Source of the DNA: Gordonia humi
GTDB lineage: Bacteria; Actinomycetota; Actinomycetes; Mycobacteriales; Mycobacteriaceae
Assembly: GCF_014197435.1 (NCBI RefSeq)
Contig: NZ_JACIFP010000001.1
Span: 124,001 to 188,000 of the forward strand
DNA length: 64,000 nucleotides
Direction of reading: 5' to 3'
Shown here: positions 1 to 8,096 of the stretch, in pieces
How positions within the stretch are numbered: the stretch's first letter is position 1
How the letters are laid out: each line of letters begins with the position of its first letter
Translations under genes and position numbers: made by a program
The notes under the pieces: model-generated
What the model was told of the DNA's origin: nothing
Seen by the model: the letters and a program-made list of their open reading frames with translations, nothing else
Database searches by the model: none

Positions 1-707
1 CCGTCGGAGGTCTCGTAGACGTCATAGAACGGCGCACCGGTGTCGAAGAGGTTGGTTCCTCGCTCGTCGTTCCACCGGCCGTGGCTTCGAAGATGGTGGA
101 CCACGGTCATCAGCTGCGATGCACCGTCGACGCAGGAGGCGTCGACGACCTGCCCCAGTCCGGAGCGTCCACGCTCCACGAGCGCGGCGAGGACGCCGAC
201 GGCGAGCAGCATGCCTCCGCCGCCGAAATCGCCGACGAGTGCCAGAGGCACAGTCGGCGCCTGGCCCGCTCGGCCGATCGGTTCCAGTGCACCGGCCGCC
301 GCGACGTAATTGATGTCGTGGCCCGCGGTCGACGCGTTGGGGCCATGCTGCCCCCAGCCGGTCATCCTCGCGTACACGATCCGCGGATTCTCGGCCCGAA
401 CGTCGTCCGGGCCGAGTCCGAGCCGCTCCATCACGCCCGGGCGGAAGCTCTCCACGACCACGTCTGCGTCGCATGCGAGAGCCCGCGCGCGTGCCAGTCC
501 GTCGGGGTCCTTCAGATCGACGGTCACCGAGATCCGCCCGCGACCGAACGCATCGTCGGCTCGATGGCGCTCGGCCGCACGGGGCGTCGACGGTCTGTCG
601 ATCCGCACGACCTCGGCGCCCATGTCGGCGAAGAGCATGCACGCGAACGGTGCCGGACCCTGCCCGGCGAACTCCACGATGCGAAGTCCTTCAAGTGTTC
701 CCGGCAT
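1..707 (-). CDS. CaiB/BaiF protein, alpha-methylacyl-CoA racemase-like (3' part cut by window edge)
   Basis: Reading leftwards from an ATG at 707, an open frame of 235 codons runs off the window with no stop. The product begins MPGTLEGLRIVEF and has the CaiB/BaiF fold signature (FADMGAEVVRID, then VTVDLKDPDG). A GHDINY motif at residues 129-134 is characteristic of alpha-methylacyl-CoA racemases, where it carries active-site residues; the class III CoA-transferase at 2376-3629 has PGMDIL there instead. It is therefore probably an epimerase of 2-methyl-branched acyl-CoA thioesters, though a CoA-transferase role is not excluded. The start is 14 bases after the stop of the acyl-CoA ligase, so the two are likely co-transcribed with the CoA-transferase gene. 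Confidence 0.8.
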   Translation of the reverse strand, partial: MPGTLEGLRIVEFAGQGPAPFACMLFADMGAEVVRIDRPSTPRAAERHRADDAFGRGRISVTVDLKDPDGLARARALACDADVVVESFRPGVMERLGLGPDDVRAENPRIVYARMTGWGQHGPNASTAGHDINYVAAAGALEPIGRAGQAPTVPLALVGDFGGGGMLLAVGVLAALVERGRSGLGQVVDASCVDGASQLMTVVHHLRSHGRWNDERGTNLFDTGAPFYDVYETSD

Positions 708-721
708 GGGTCGATCCGTCG

Positions 722-2326
722 TCAGGCCGACGCGGAGTCGTCGAGGTCGACGACTCCACGGTCGATCCACTGCTGCTTGAGCAGCTTCTTGTCCATCTTT
801 CCGATCGCGGTCATCGGCAGCTTCTCGGTGCGCACCCACCAGCGCTCGGGTGTCTCGAAGCGGCCGAGATACTGCCTGCAGAGTTCGATCACCGCCTCCT
901 TGTCGAACGATGCTCCAGGTGCCAGGACCGCGACCGCGCCGACGATCTCGCCGAGATCGGGGTCGGGCAGTGCGACGACGCCCACGTCGGCGAAGCCCTC
1001 ATGCCGCTGCAGAGTGTTCTCGATGTTCGCCGCCGCGATGTTCTCGCCGCCTCGGATGATGATCTCTTTGGCACGGCCGGTGATGTACAGGTAGCCGTCG
1101 TCGTCGATCCGCCCGATGTCTCCGGTCGCGACCCAACCGTCCGCGTCGGCGACGGGCCCCTCGCCGACGATCTCGAGCGGCACGTTCGGGCTGCGGCCGT
1201 AGATCTCACCGTTGCCGTCCTGGTCGGCGCCGACGATCTTCAGATCGATCACGGGCAGTGGACGCCCGACTCGGCCCGGATGCCCGTCGATCTCCTTACC
1301 GGCCGCCGCGGCGAGAAGTCCACCGGTCTCGGTCAGCCCGTAGAGGCTTCCCACCTTCTTGCTCACCTTCGGGAAGTTCGCCGCGATACGAGCGCGGAGT
1401 TCTTCGGGAACGGCCGAGCCGCCGAGCGGGATCGAACCGAGCGAAGAGACGTCGCGCACGGCGAGGTCGGGATGATCGAGAACTCGCGAGACCATCGTGG
1501 GAATCGCTCCCCAGGATGTGATGTTCTCCGCTTCGATCAGTCGCAAGACCTCGGCCGGGTCGAACTTCCCGTCGAGCATGACGAGTTTTCCGCCCTGGAG
1601 GATCGTCGCGCAGCTCACCTGGACGCCGGCCAGATGGAACAGTGGAACGGTCTGCAGGCTGGCGGTGCCGCGGAAGTCGTCGTCGAGTTCGGTGGGGAGG
1701 CGACGGGTCATGCTCAGCAGGTTCTGGAGGTTGCCGACCACCGAACGCTGTGACACCAGGATCCCCTTCGGGATGCCGGTGGTGCCCGAGCTGAACATCA
1801 CCAGGGCCGGGTCGTCCTCATCGACGCTCGCCAGGCGGAGCGTCGCGGGTTCCTTCGCATCGACGAGTCGGCGGATCTCCGCGAACGGTACACACGACAC
1901 CTGGTGCATCTCGACGTCGGTGACGGCCAGTTTCGGCTGCACTCGACCGAGGATGACCTCGATCTCGTGATCACCCCACCACGGATTGCCGAGTACCGCG
2001 ACCGCGCCGAGGCTCTCGACCGCCCAGAAGGTGACATACCATTCGACGCTGTTGAATCCGTGAATGAACACCCGGTCGCCCGGGGCGATGCCGTACGCGG
2101 CGATCCGATTCGCGACCGCGGCGACCGCCTGTTCGTGCTCTCGGTAGGTGATCCGGCGTTCGCCCTGCACCAGGAATTCGCGGTCGCCCCACCGTCGGGC
2201 GTCGAGAAGCAGTTCGCCGACCGATCGCGGACGGTTCTTATACACGCGGACGGGGAATCCCCGCACGTCTGCATCGACTACCTCACGGCCCCACCGCACC
2301 GGGGCCTCCTGCTGTGTGATCGTCAC
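722..2326 (-). CDS. acyl-CoA synthetase (class I adenylate-forming ligase)
   Basis: A 534-residue ATP-dependent acid:CoA ligase that would activate a carboxylic acid via an acyl-AMP intermediate. The P-loop-like motif SSGTTGIPKG is at residues 179-188, followed by YGLTETGG, the ATGDIG motif, the hinge region GRAKEIIIRGGEN and a C-terminal catalytic lysine in TAIGKMDKK. A GTG start at 2326 is chosen because AAGGAG lies eight bases upstream; the frame stays open further upstream but without a ribosome binding site. It is the middle gene of a three-gene leftward operon with a CaiB-type CoA-transferase before it and a racemase-like protein after it. The acid specificity (fatty, aromatic or branched) cannot be told from sequence. 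Confidence 0.88.
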   Translation of the reverse strand: MTITQQEAPVRWGREVVDADVRGFPVRVYKNRPRSVGELLLDARRWGDREFLVQGERRITYREHEQAVAAVANRIAAYGIAPGDRVFIHGFNSVEWYVTFWAVESLGAVAVLGNPWWGDHEIEVILGRVQPKLAVTDVEMHQVSCVPFAEIRRLVDAKEPATLRLASVDEDDPALVMFSSGTTGIPKGILVSQRSVVGNLQNLLSMTRRLPTELDDDFRGTASLQTVPLFHLAGVQVSCATILQGGKLVMLDGKFDPAEVLRLIEAENITSWGAIPTMVSRVLDHPDLAVRDVSSLGSIPLGGSAVPEELRARIAANFPKVSKKVGSLYGLTETGGLLAAAAGKEIDGHPGRVGRPLPVIDLKIVGADQDGNGEIYGRSPNVPLEIVGEGPVADADGWVATGDIGRIDDDGYLYITGRAKEIIIRGGENIAAANIENTLQRHEGFADVGVVALPDPDLGEIVGAVAVLAPGASFDKEAVIELCRQYLGRFETPERWWVRTEKLPMTAIGKMDKKLLKQQWIDRGVVDLDDSASA

Positions 2327-2375
2327 GTCATAATCTCCTTGCTCATGGTCTACGCGGCACCTGCGCGCCGTCCGG

Positions 2376-3629
2376 TCAAGCGCGCGCGTGCTCGGCCGCC
2401 ACGGAATCGTTGATGATGCCGCGGGCACGCAGGTCGTCGATCTGGTCGGGACTCAGGCCGTACTCGGCGAGAACCTCGTCGGTGTGCTCGCCCAGCGCCG
2501 GCGCATAGCCGCGCGGCCCGGTCTTGGCCTGGTGGAAGCGAATCGGATTGTTCGGCACCTTGTACGGCCCGAATCGAGGATGGACGAGTTCGGTCACCGC
2601 CCGGTTGTGCACCACCTGCGGGTCCTCAAGGGCCTCCTCCATCCGGTGGATCGGGCTGCACGGAACTCCGGTGCCCTCGAGTCCGGCCAACCAGTACTCG
2701 GCGGGCTCCGTGCTGAACAGCCGTTGGAGTCGACCGCAGAGTTCGTCACGGTTCTCGATCCGGTCGGTGTTCGTGGCGTACCGCGGATCGCTGAAGTCCT
2801 CGAACTGACTCAGATACGGTACGAGCTTGCTCCAGAAATGGTCGTTGAGGCAGGCGAGGATGAAGTAACGTCCGTCGGATCCCAGGAACGGTTGATACGG
2901 CACGAGCTGGGGATGGCCGCCGCCGAGTGGCCTGAACTTCGTCCCGGTCTTGTCATAGGCGGTGATGTAGTTGGCGAACGCCGCGACCTGCCCGTCGAGG
3001 AGGTTGATCGCTATCTTGTCCCCGACCCCGGTCCGATCGCGCAGGCGCAGGGCCGCACAGACACCGAAACCGAGAAAGAACGACCCGACGAAATCGGCGA
3101 TCGGGACACCCACCTTGACGGGCCCGCCGTCGACCTCACCGGTCACCCCCATCATTCCGCTCAATGCCTGGGCGAGGATGTCCATACCCGGCTGATGGGC
3201 ACGAGGACCGTCTTCACCGAACGCGGTGATCGCGGCGTAGACGAGGCGGGGATTCACCGTCTTCAAGGTCTCGTAGTCGATCCCCATCCGCACGATGGCG
3301 TCAGGCCGGAACGCCACGACGAACACGTCGGCTTCACGCACCAGTCTCATGAGGACCTCGTACCCCTGAGGATCCTTCAGATCCAGGGCGATGGACCGTT
3401 TGCTCCGGTTGACCCCGAAGAAGTACGCGCTCTCACCCGGACCGTACGCATTGTCGACGAATCGGAAGCTGTCACCCTTCAACGGCTCGACTTTGATGAC
3501 GTCGGCGCCGAGATCCCCCAGCATCGAGGTCCCGTACGGCCCGGCACCGATCTGCGAGAGGTCGACGACTTTCACGCCGCTGAGCGGAAGAATCTCCCGA
3601 TCCGCCCCAGTCGTTGCACCCGTGTTCAT
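2376..3629 (-). CDS. class III (CaiB/BaiF) acyl-CoA transferase
   Basis: A 417-residue family III CoA-transferase, which moves CoA between carboxylic acids. The N-terminus reads LSGVKVVDLSQIGAGP, followed by LGDLGADVIKVEP. The conserved Asp is in PGMDILAQALSGMMG, and a C-terminal GEHTDEVL is typical of the family. The start is an ATG at 3629, directly after a possible GTG at 3632; GAGAGG precedes both. It is first in the leftward operon with the ligase and the racemase-like gene, and is divergent from the dienelactone-hydrolase-like gene. Two FadR-type half-palindromes lie in the shared promoter. Having both a ligase and a transferase suggests two routes to the same thioester, or two different acids. 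Confidence 0.87.
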   Translation of the reverse strand: MNTGATTGADREILPLSGVKVVDLSQIGAGPYGTSMLGDLGADVIKVEPLKGDSFRFVDNAYGPGESAYFFGVNRSKRSIALDLKDPQGYEVLMRLVREADVFVVAFRPDAIVRMGIDYETLKTVNPRLVYAAITAFGEDGPRAHQPGMDILAQALSGMMGVTGEVDGGPVKVGVPIADFVGSFFLGFGVCAALRLRDRTGVGDKIAINLLDGQVAAFANYITAYDKTGTKFRPLGGGHPQLVPYQPFLGSDGRYFILACLNDHFWSKLVPYLSQFEDFSDPRYATNTDRIENRDELCGRLQRLFSTEPAEYWLAGLEGTGVPCSPIHRMEEALEDPQVVHNRAVTELVHPRFGPYKVPNNPIRFHQAKTGPRGYAPALGEHTDEVLAEYGLSPDQIDDLRARGIINDSVAAEHARA

Positions 3630-3655
3630 CACAACCCTCTCTCATAAAGTCCTAA

Positions 3656-3666
3656 CGGTCTAACCA
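3656..3666. promoter_or_regulatory. FadR/GntR-type operator, site A
   Basis: CGGTCTAACCA, a one-mismatch copy of the TGGT-N3-ACCA dyad that recurs in the promoters of this island. It lies about 27 bases before the start of the leftward CoA-transferase gene, so a bound GntR-family repressor would block that operon. Assignment to the regulator at 15780-16559 is inference from site recurrence. Confidence 0.55.
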
Positions 3667-3728
3667 TTTGACATGTCGGTGCACCACCCTGTCAACGCAG
3701 CATGGAGGATTCGTCCACCATTTCACAA

Positions 3729-3739
3729 TGGTTTGACCT
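3729..3739. promoter_or_regulatory. FadR/GntR-type operator, site B, overlapping a promoter
   Basis: TGGTTTGACCT, with TTGACC (3733-3738) inside it forming a -35 hexamer. TACAGT at 3756-3761 follows after 17 bases as a -10 hexamer, giving a promoter for the rightward genes at 3804 and 4553. Embedding the -35 in the dyad suggests repression by the local GntR-family protein. Confidence 0.6.
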
Positions 3740-3803
3740 TTACTGGACCCTCTAATACAGTCGAGTGTGCTCTGTCCCACACTGAAGGAGATTGAGAACC
3801 GTC

Positions 3804-4529
3804 GTGACCCATCCAGTCGAATCCGAATTCATCGACGTCGAGGGACTACGCGCCTTCGTCGCCCGACCATCCTCCGAGCCCGCCGTCGACGCGGGCATGC
3901 TGCTTCTGCCCATGATCACCGGGATCGGCAGCCAGGTCCGCGAGTTCGCGGAGGAGATCGCCGCATCGACCGGTGCTGTCGCGCTCTCATGGGATCCGTG
4001 GCACGGCAAGAGCTCCGACGACACGGGCTTCGACGAACTCGCGCACCTGCACGAGGAGTTGGAGGACGCCGTCGCCGTAGCCGAGCAGCAGACACTGCTC
4101 CGGCACCTACGGAGCGAGCTCGGTCTCACGAAGGTCGGCGTGGTCGGTTGGTGCCTAGGAGGACGCTTCGCCTTCATTCTCGGCGGCCTCGATCAGGATC
4201 TGGCGAACGTACTCGCCTTCCATCCCACAGTGCCCGGCGAGCCCGCCCCCACGCATTCGCACGACGCGGTCGCTCTCGCCGCCCAGATCAGCGCCCCGAC
4301 GTTTCTCGCCTACCCCGGCAAGGATTCGATCGTCCCGAAGGAGAACTTCCTCGGCCTGCAGTCCGCGCTGCAGTCTCGCGAACACGCGCCGAGCATCATT
4401 CATCTGTACCCGCAGGCCAAGCACGGCTTCAGCGACCAGCGGCGGCACAACGAAGAGGTCAACGCCTCCGCGTACGGACTGTCCTGGCCTCAGGCCCTCT
4501 CATTCATCGCCGCGACCACCGCGCCGTAA
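3804..4529 (+). CDS. dienelactone hydrolase family protein
   Basis: A 241-residue alpha/beta hydrolase of the dienelactone hydrolase family. The nucleophile is a cysteine (C117 in GWCLGG), as in true dienelactone hydrolases, with an acid in YPGKDSIVP and a histidine in KHGFSD completing the triad. Such enzymes open enol-lactones to oxo-acids in aromatic degradation. GTG at 3804 fits the usual N-terminus (MTHPVE), but AAGGAG at 3785-3790 is 13 bases away. An in-frame TTG at 3792 is too close to it, so the start is uncertain. It is co-directional with the crotonase 23 bases downstream and lies behind operator site B. Its substrate here is unknown. Confidence 0.82.
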   Translation: MTHPVESEFIDVEGLRAFVARPSSEPAVDAGMLLLPMITGIGSQVREFAEEIAASTGAVALSWDPWHGKSSDDTGFDELAHLHEELEDAVAVAEQQTLLRHLRSELGLTKVGVVGWCLGGRFAFILGGLDQDLANVLAFHPTVPGEPAPTHSHDAVALAAQISAPTFLAYPGKDSIVPKENFLGLQSALQSREHAPSIIHLYPQAKHGFSDQRRHNEEVNASAYGLSWPQALSFIAATTAP

Positions 4530-4552
4530 CGCGCCATAGACGAGGAGTCATC

Positions 4553-5404
4553 ATGGAACTCAAGGTAACCAAGTACCGGATCGACGACGACGGCGTCGCC
4601 ACTGTCTGGTTTCATCGGCCAGGTCGCGGGAACTCGTGGACCAACCTCATGAACACCGAGTATCGGTGGATCATGAACACACTCGATCGCGATCCCAAGG
4701 TCCGCGTCGTGGTCGTCACCGGAACGGGCGACCAGTTCTGCGTCGGCGCCGACACCAAGGCGCTCAATTTCTACACGACGAACGACCGCGACTACGCCGA
4801 CACCGTCGACCAGAGTCACGCCGCTCAGCCCGGCGCCGGGGTGAACGACGAGTTCGAGACCGACCTCATCTGGCATTGGGGACTGCGCGTCCCGGTGATC
4901 GCCGCGATCAACGGCGCCTGCGCGGGTATCGCGGCGGCCATCGTCTCGTTCTGCGATCTGAGGTTCGCCGCCGAGAACGTCAAGTTCACCACTTCGACTC
5001 CGCGGCTCGGACTTCCCGCCGAGTACGGACTGTCGTGGATCCTGCCGCGCATCATCGGGACGACGCACAGCGCCGACATCCTGTTCACCGGGAGGATCGT
5101 CTACTCGCAGGAATTGGACCGCATGGGCTTCCTCAACGGGTTGTTCCCGAAGGACGAGCTGATGGACGAGGTATACAAGACGGCCCGCATGATCGCCGAG
5201 CAGGTCTCACCGGCATCGGTCACGTCGGCGAAACGCCAGATGTACTCGGAGCTGCTGCATCTCAGCCCGCGTTCGGCGATCGACGGATCCAAGGGGATCA
5301 TCGATCACTTCATGCGTCAGCCCGACTTCCAGGAAGGCATCGCGGCATACAACGAACGACGCGCGCCGCGATTCGCCGACCCGGTTCTCGAGCCGCGTCC
5401 CTAG
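4553..5404 (+). CDS. enoyl-CoA hydratase/isomerase family protein lacking both canonical glutamates
   Basis: A 283-residue crotonase-fold protein. The oxyanion-hole elements are present (CVGADTKAL and NGACAGIAAA). Aligned by eye to rat enoyl-CoA hydratase, the positions of Glu144 and Glu164 are alanine and threonine. A glutamate lies a few residues later in LGLPAEYGLSW, a sequence seen in a subfamily of actinobacterial crotonases. The reaction may thus be hydrolysis, isomerisation or C-C cleavage rather than simple hydration. The ATG at 4553 follows GAGGAG. It is second in a rightward pair with the dienelactone-hydrolase-like gene, under operator site B, and converges on the thioesterase gene. 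Confidence 0.85.
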   Translation: MELKVTKYRIDDDGVATVWFHRPGRGNSWTNLMNTEYRWIMNTLDRDPKVRVVVVTGTGDQFCVGADTKALNFYTTNDRDYADTVDQSHAAQPGAGVNDEFETDLIWHWGLRVPVIAAINGACAGIAAAIVSFCDLRFAAENVKFTTSTPRLGLPAEYGLSWILPRIIGTTHSADILFTGRIVYSQELDRMGFLNGLFPKDELMDEVYKTARMIAEQVSPASVTSAKRQMYSELLHLSPRSAIDGSKGIIDHFMRQPDFQEGIAAYNERRAPRFADPVLEPRP

Positions 5405-5553
5405 GATCGGGGCCGCTCGATCAAGACCGTACGTACGACCCTCGCGTCCAGGACCGCTGCCGGGATGCCCTGCGGACGGGACGTCTCGGCCGTCGAGCCG
5501 GCCGAGGCCCCCGGCCGAAGCACACTGGAACGGCGACACCTGCACCGGCCTTG

Positions 5554-6363
5554 CTACGTCGCCGAATACGTGCCGAACACGTTGGTCAGCAAACGGCCCG
5601 ACGACGACTCGATCCGGGCGCGGACCGTCGTGACACGTCGACCGGTTCGCTCCAGGTCCGCACGCAGCATCACCGCACCGGACTCGTCGTCGGCGACGGT
5701 GATCGGCCGCTGATACCCGACAGTGAGGTCGAGCATCCGCATCCGGGACGACGGCAGGGCCTCGCGCATCACTCGATCAGCCATCACCGCGTGCAGCCCG
5801 CCGTGGACGATCCCCACGTGGTTGGACACCGGCTTCGAAGGGTGCGCGACCATCACGGCCCGGCCGTCGGAGATCGATTCGACACGGCTGCCGAACAGGT
5901 CGTCGATGTCGATGGGCCTGCCGGGCGGGGTCAGACCGTCGATTGTCGAGCGCGCTTCATCGACAGACACTCCGACCACCGCGAACCGCGCGGTGCAGAC
6001 CGCGATGGCCGTGCCCCCGGGACCGATCAGTGTCGCCCGACCGAGCCCGTAGTGCTCATCCACCGCCATCGACGTCCCCACCGCCGTCACGTCGACTCCG
6101 ACGGCGGGAAGATCTCCGATCGTGTCCAATCGAAGTCCGACCGTCCGAATGGCCGTGTCCGCCGGCAGCATCGATCCGACGGCTTGCGCGGCGGACACGT
6201 CGGCGAGCACTCCGAGCCAGCTCCATGCGAGCTCACGCATACGGAACAGATCGGGAATCGGCATCACGACCCTCGACCGCCCCGACACGGCTTCCACGAC
6301 TCGACATCCAGTGAGGACGTCCGCGGGGTGCCGAGGCCCCCACGACGTCGGATCCATGACCAT
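5554..6363 (-). CDS. double-hotdog thioesterase (PaaI/acyl-CoA thioesterase-like)
   Basis: A 269-residue protein with two hotdog-like halves. The N-terminal half contains LADVSAAQAVGSM. The C-terminal half contains NHVGIVHGGLHAVMAD, the HGG motif of PaaI-type acyl-CoA thioesterases. It would hydrolyse an acyl- or aroyl-CoA to free acid. A GGGAG five bases upstream selects the ATG at 6363. Before the IS element arrived, it stood about 60 bases behind the PrpF-like gene in a leftward operon with the dioxygenase and hydrolase. The insertion now separates it by 1.7 kb, so its expression may depend on a new or weaker promoter. A thioesterase after hydroxylation of a CoA ester would release a gentisate-like acid. 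Confidence 0.75.
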   Translation of the reverse strand: MVMDPTSWGPRHPADVLTGCRVVEAVSGRSRVVMPIPDLFRMRELAWSWLGVLADVSAAQAVGSMLPADTAIRTVGLRLDTIGDLPAVGVDVTAVGTSMAVDEHYGLGRATLIGPGGTAIAVCTARFAVVGVSVDEARSTIDGLTPPGRPIDIDDLFGSRVESISDGRAVMVAHPSKPVSNHVGIVHGGLHAVMADRVMREALPSSRMRMLDLTVGYQRPITVADDESGAVMLRADLERTGRRVTTVRARIESSSGRLLTNVFGTYSAT

Positions 6364-6399
6364 CACGACTCCCGGCGACAGGCTGTGCGGTTCGTGCTT

Positions 6400-6404
6400 C
6401 TTAG
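6400..6404. repeat. target-site duplication, left copy
   Basis: CTTAG, identical to 8073-8077, directly outside the left inverted repeat of the IS element. Five-base duplications fit the IS1380 family. Confidence 0.8.
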
Positions 6405-6424
6405 CCTCGATCCACCGATGAGTC
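6405..6424 (+). repeat. left terminal inverted repeat of the IS
   Basis: Twenty bases starting CCTCGATCCACC, an exact reverse complement of 8053-8072. Transposase binding and cleavage would take place here. Confidence 0.88.
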
Positions 6425-6452
6425 GGGGTGTTCAGCGGGTGTCCTGACGCAG

Positions 6453-6520
6453 AGATGCCCCTCTGACCGGGAAGAATAGAGCTTGTCTAAGGTCCTATTC
6501 GCCCAGCCAGAGAGGCATCT
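6453..6520 (+). other. inverted repeat upstream of the transposase
   Basis: AGATGCCCCTCTG at 6453-6465 pairs with CAGAGAGGCATCT at 6508-6520 with one mismatch; the second arm ends five bases before the transposase ATG at 6526. In transcripts reading in from outside, this hairpin could mask the start region. That would limit expression by read-through, a known safeguard in several IS families; for this element it is inference. Confidence 0.5.
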
Positions 6521-6525
6521 CGTAG

Positions 6526-7932
6526 ATGCAATTCAAGCACGCTCCCGCCGCGGTGTCGGCAGTGTTCGATGACCCGAATGTCGTGTCGGCGGTCGGCCTG
6601 GTCCCGATGCTGCGACTCGCGCGGGCCGCGGGGCTCGTTTCGCTGTCGCAGGCCCGGTTGACGGTGCCGACGGACAAGGGCTCCAACGCCGGCGGCAAGG
6701 TGATGGCGTTGGTGGCGGGGATGCTCGCCGGGGCGGACTCGATCGACGACATGAACCTGCTCCGCCACGGCGGAATGGGCCGGTTGTTCGCGAGGACCTA
6801 CGCGCCGTCGACGCTGGGATCGTTCCTGCGCGCGTTCACCTTCGGACATGTCCGCCAACTCGACGCCATCGCCTCCCGGGTGCTTCAGAGCCTCGTTTCG
6901 ACGGCGCCGCTGCTGCACGCGCACGGCGATGAGCAGGTGATGGTGGATCTGGACGACACCATCATCGAAGTCCACGGGTATCAGAAGCAGGGCGCCTCGT
7001 TCGGGTACTCCGGCGTCCGCGGCCTGAACGCACTCCTCGCCACGGCATCGACGACCTCGTCGGCGCCGGTGATCCTCGCCCAGCGGTTGCGGCAGGGCAA
7101 GATCGGGTCCCCGAAAGGCGCCGCGCGGATCGTCGGCGACGCCCTCGCCACCCTCCGCCGCTCGAACCCCGGCAGCGGTGCCAGGCCGTTGCTGCGCGCG
7201 GACTCCGCGTTCTACGGCCACGCCACCATCGGCACCGCGATCAGCGCTGGCGCGGACGTGTCGGTCACGGTGCGGATGGATCCGGCGGTGAAAGCCGCGA
7301 TCGCTACCATCCCCGATGACGCATGGGAGATGATCGAGTACACCGACGCGATCCGTGACGAGACCACCGGGCAACTGATCTCGAAGGCCGAGGTCGCCGA
7401 GATCCCGTTCACTGCGTTCCGCTCGAGGAAGAAGGCGGAGCAAATCGCGGGGCGGCTCGTGGTGCGCCGGATCCCTGACCTGAACCCGAACAAGGTGGAG
7501 CAGCCGACACTGTTCGACACCTGGCGGCACCACGCGTTCTTCACCACCACCGACAAGAACGTCACGGACACCGTTGCCGCGGACAAGACCCACCGCGGCC
7601 ACGCGATCATCGAGCAAGTCCACGCCGACCTGAAGAACGGGCCACTCGCGCACCTGCCCTCCGGGGTGTTCACCGCGAACAGCGCCTGGCTCGTCCTCGC
7701 CGTGATCACGTTCAACCTCACCCGCACGGCCGGGGTCATCGCCGACCGCGCCGGACGACTCGCGAGAGCCACGACCGCGACCATCCGCCGCACCCTCATC
7801 CACATTCCCGCACGCCTGGCACGCTCCGCGCGCCGGGTCACGTTGCACCTGCCCGAGGCCTGGCCCTGGCAGACCGCCTTCGCACGACTGTTCGCCGTCA
7901 CGCACGCACCACCACCGGCAACGGCCAGCTGA
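6526..7932 (+). CDS. IS1380-type DDE transposase
   Basis: A 468-residue transposase. Likely catalytic acidic residues are the aspartates in VDLDDTIIEVHG and LLRADSAFYG and the glutamate in HAIIEQVHADLKNGPL, arranged as in the DDE_Tnp_1 fold of IS1380 elements. The spacing and the phrase ASFGYSGVRGLN fit that family. The C-terminus is arginine-rich, as is common for DNA binding. The frame is complete from the ATG at 6526 to the stop at 7930-7932 and shows no internal damage, so the element is probably active or only recently inactive. The 140 bases to the right inverted repeat hold no further gene. Confidence 0.88.
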   Translation: MQFKHAPAAVSAVFDDPNVVSAVGLVPMLRLARAAGLVSLSQARLTVPTDKGSNAGGKVMALVAGMLAGADSIDDMNLLRHGGMGRLFARTYAPSTLGSFLRAFTFGHVRQLDAIASRVLQSLVSTAPLLHAHGDEQVMVDLDDTIIEVHGYQKQGASFGYSGVRGLNALLATASTTSSAPVILAQRLRQGKIGSPKGAARIVGDALATLRRSNPGSGARPLLRADSAFYGHATIGTAISAGADVSVTVRMDPAVKAAIATIPDDAWEMIEYTDAIRDETTGQLISKAEVAEIPFTAFRSRKKAEQIAGRLVVRRIPDLNPNKVEQPTLFDTWRHHAFFTTTDKNVTDTVAADKTHRGHAIIEQVHADLKNGPLAHLPSGVFTANSAWLVLAVITFNLTRTAGVIADRAGRLARATTATIRRTLIHIPARLARSARRVTLHLPEAWPWQTAFARLFAVTHAPPPATAS

Positions 7933-8052
7933 CCACCGCCGCAACCCGCGGCACGACCGAGACCCAGTGGACGACCGGGATGCGACGCCCGGAACCCAGC
8001 CCTGCCCCCGCTACCTCACCAGGCGGCGATCACACCGACCCCGCCCACCCAG

Positions 8053-8072
8053 GACTCATCGGTGGATCGAGG
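8053..8072 (-). repeat. right terminal inverted repeat of the IS
   Basis: Twenty bases ending GGATCGAGG, an exact inverted copy of 6405-6424. Directly outside it is the second CTTAG at 8073-8077. Confidence 0.88.
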
Positions 8073-8096
8073 CTTAGAGCGCACGCCGCCCGTGCA

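Larger units (their letters stand above)
6405..8072 (+). mobile_element. IS1380-family-like insertion sequence, complete
   Basis: A 1668-bp element bounded by perfect 20-bp inverted repeats at 6405-6424 and 8053-8072 (outer ends CCTCGATCCACC) and flanked by a direct repeat CTTAG at 6400-6404 and 8073-8077, the target duplication. It carries one transposase gene on the plus strand. Intact ends, intact frame and an undegraded duplication argue for recent insertion. It landed in the short gap between the PrpF-like gene and the thioesterase gene without breaking either frame. Family assignment rests on transposase features and on the length of the element. Confidence 0.88.

Noticed and set aside
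81..1094. Plus-strand open frame across the start of the window
   Set aside because: The minus strand encodes a continuous CaiB-type protein and the end of the acyl-CoA ligase there; the plus-strand frame has no recognisable domain.
4636..6447. Open frame of 603 codons spanning the crotonase and thioesterase genes
   Set aside because: It would overlap two clearly homologous genes in other frames and shows only low-complexity Arg/His-rich sequence.
6487..7944. Long open frame (485 codons) antisense to the transposase gene
   Set aside because: It mirrors the transposase codons; the product is arginine/glycine-rich low-complexity sequence with no family resemblance, as expected opposite a GC-rich gene.
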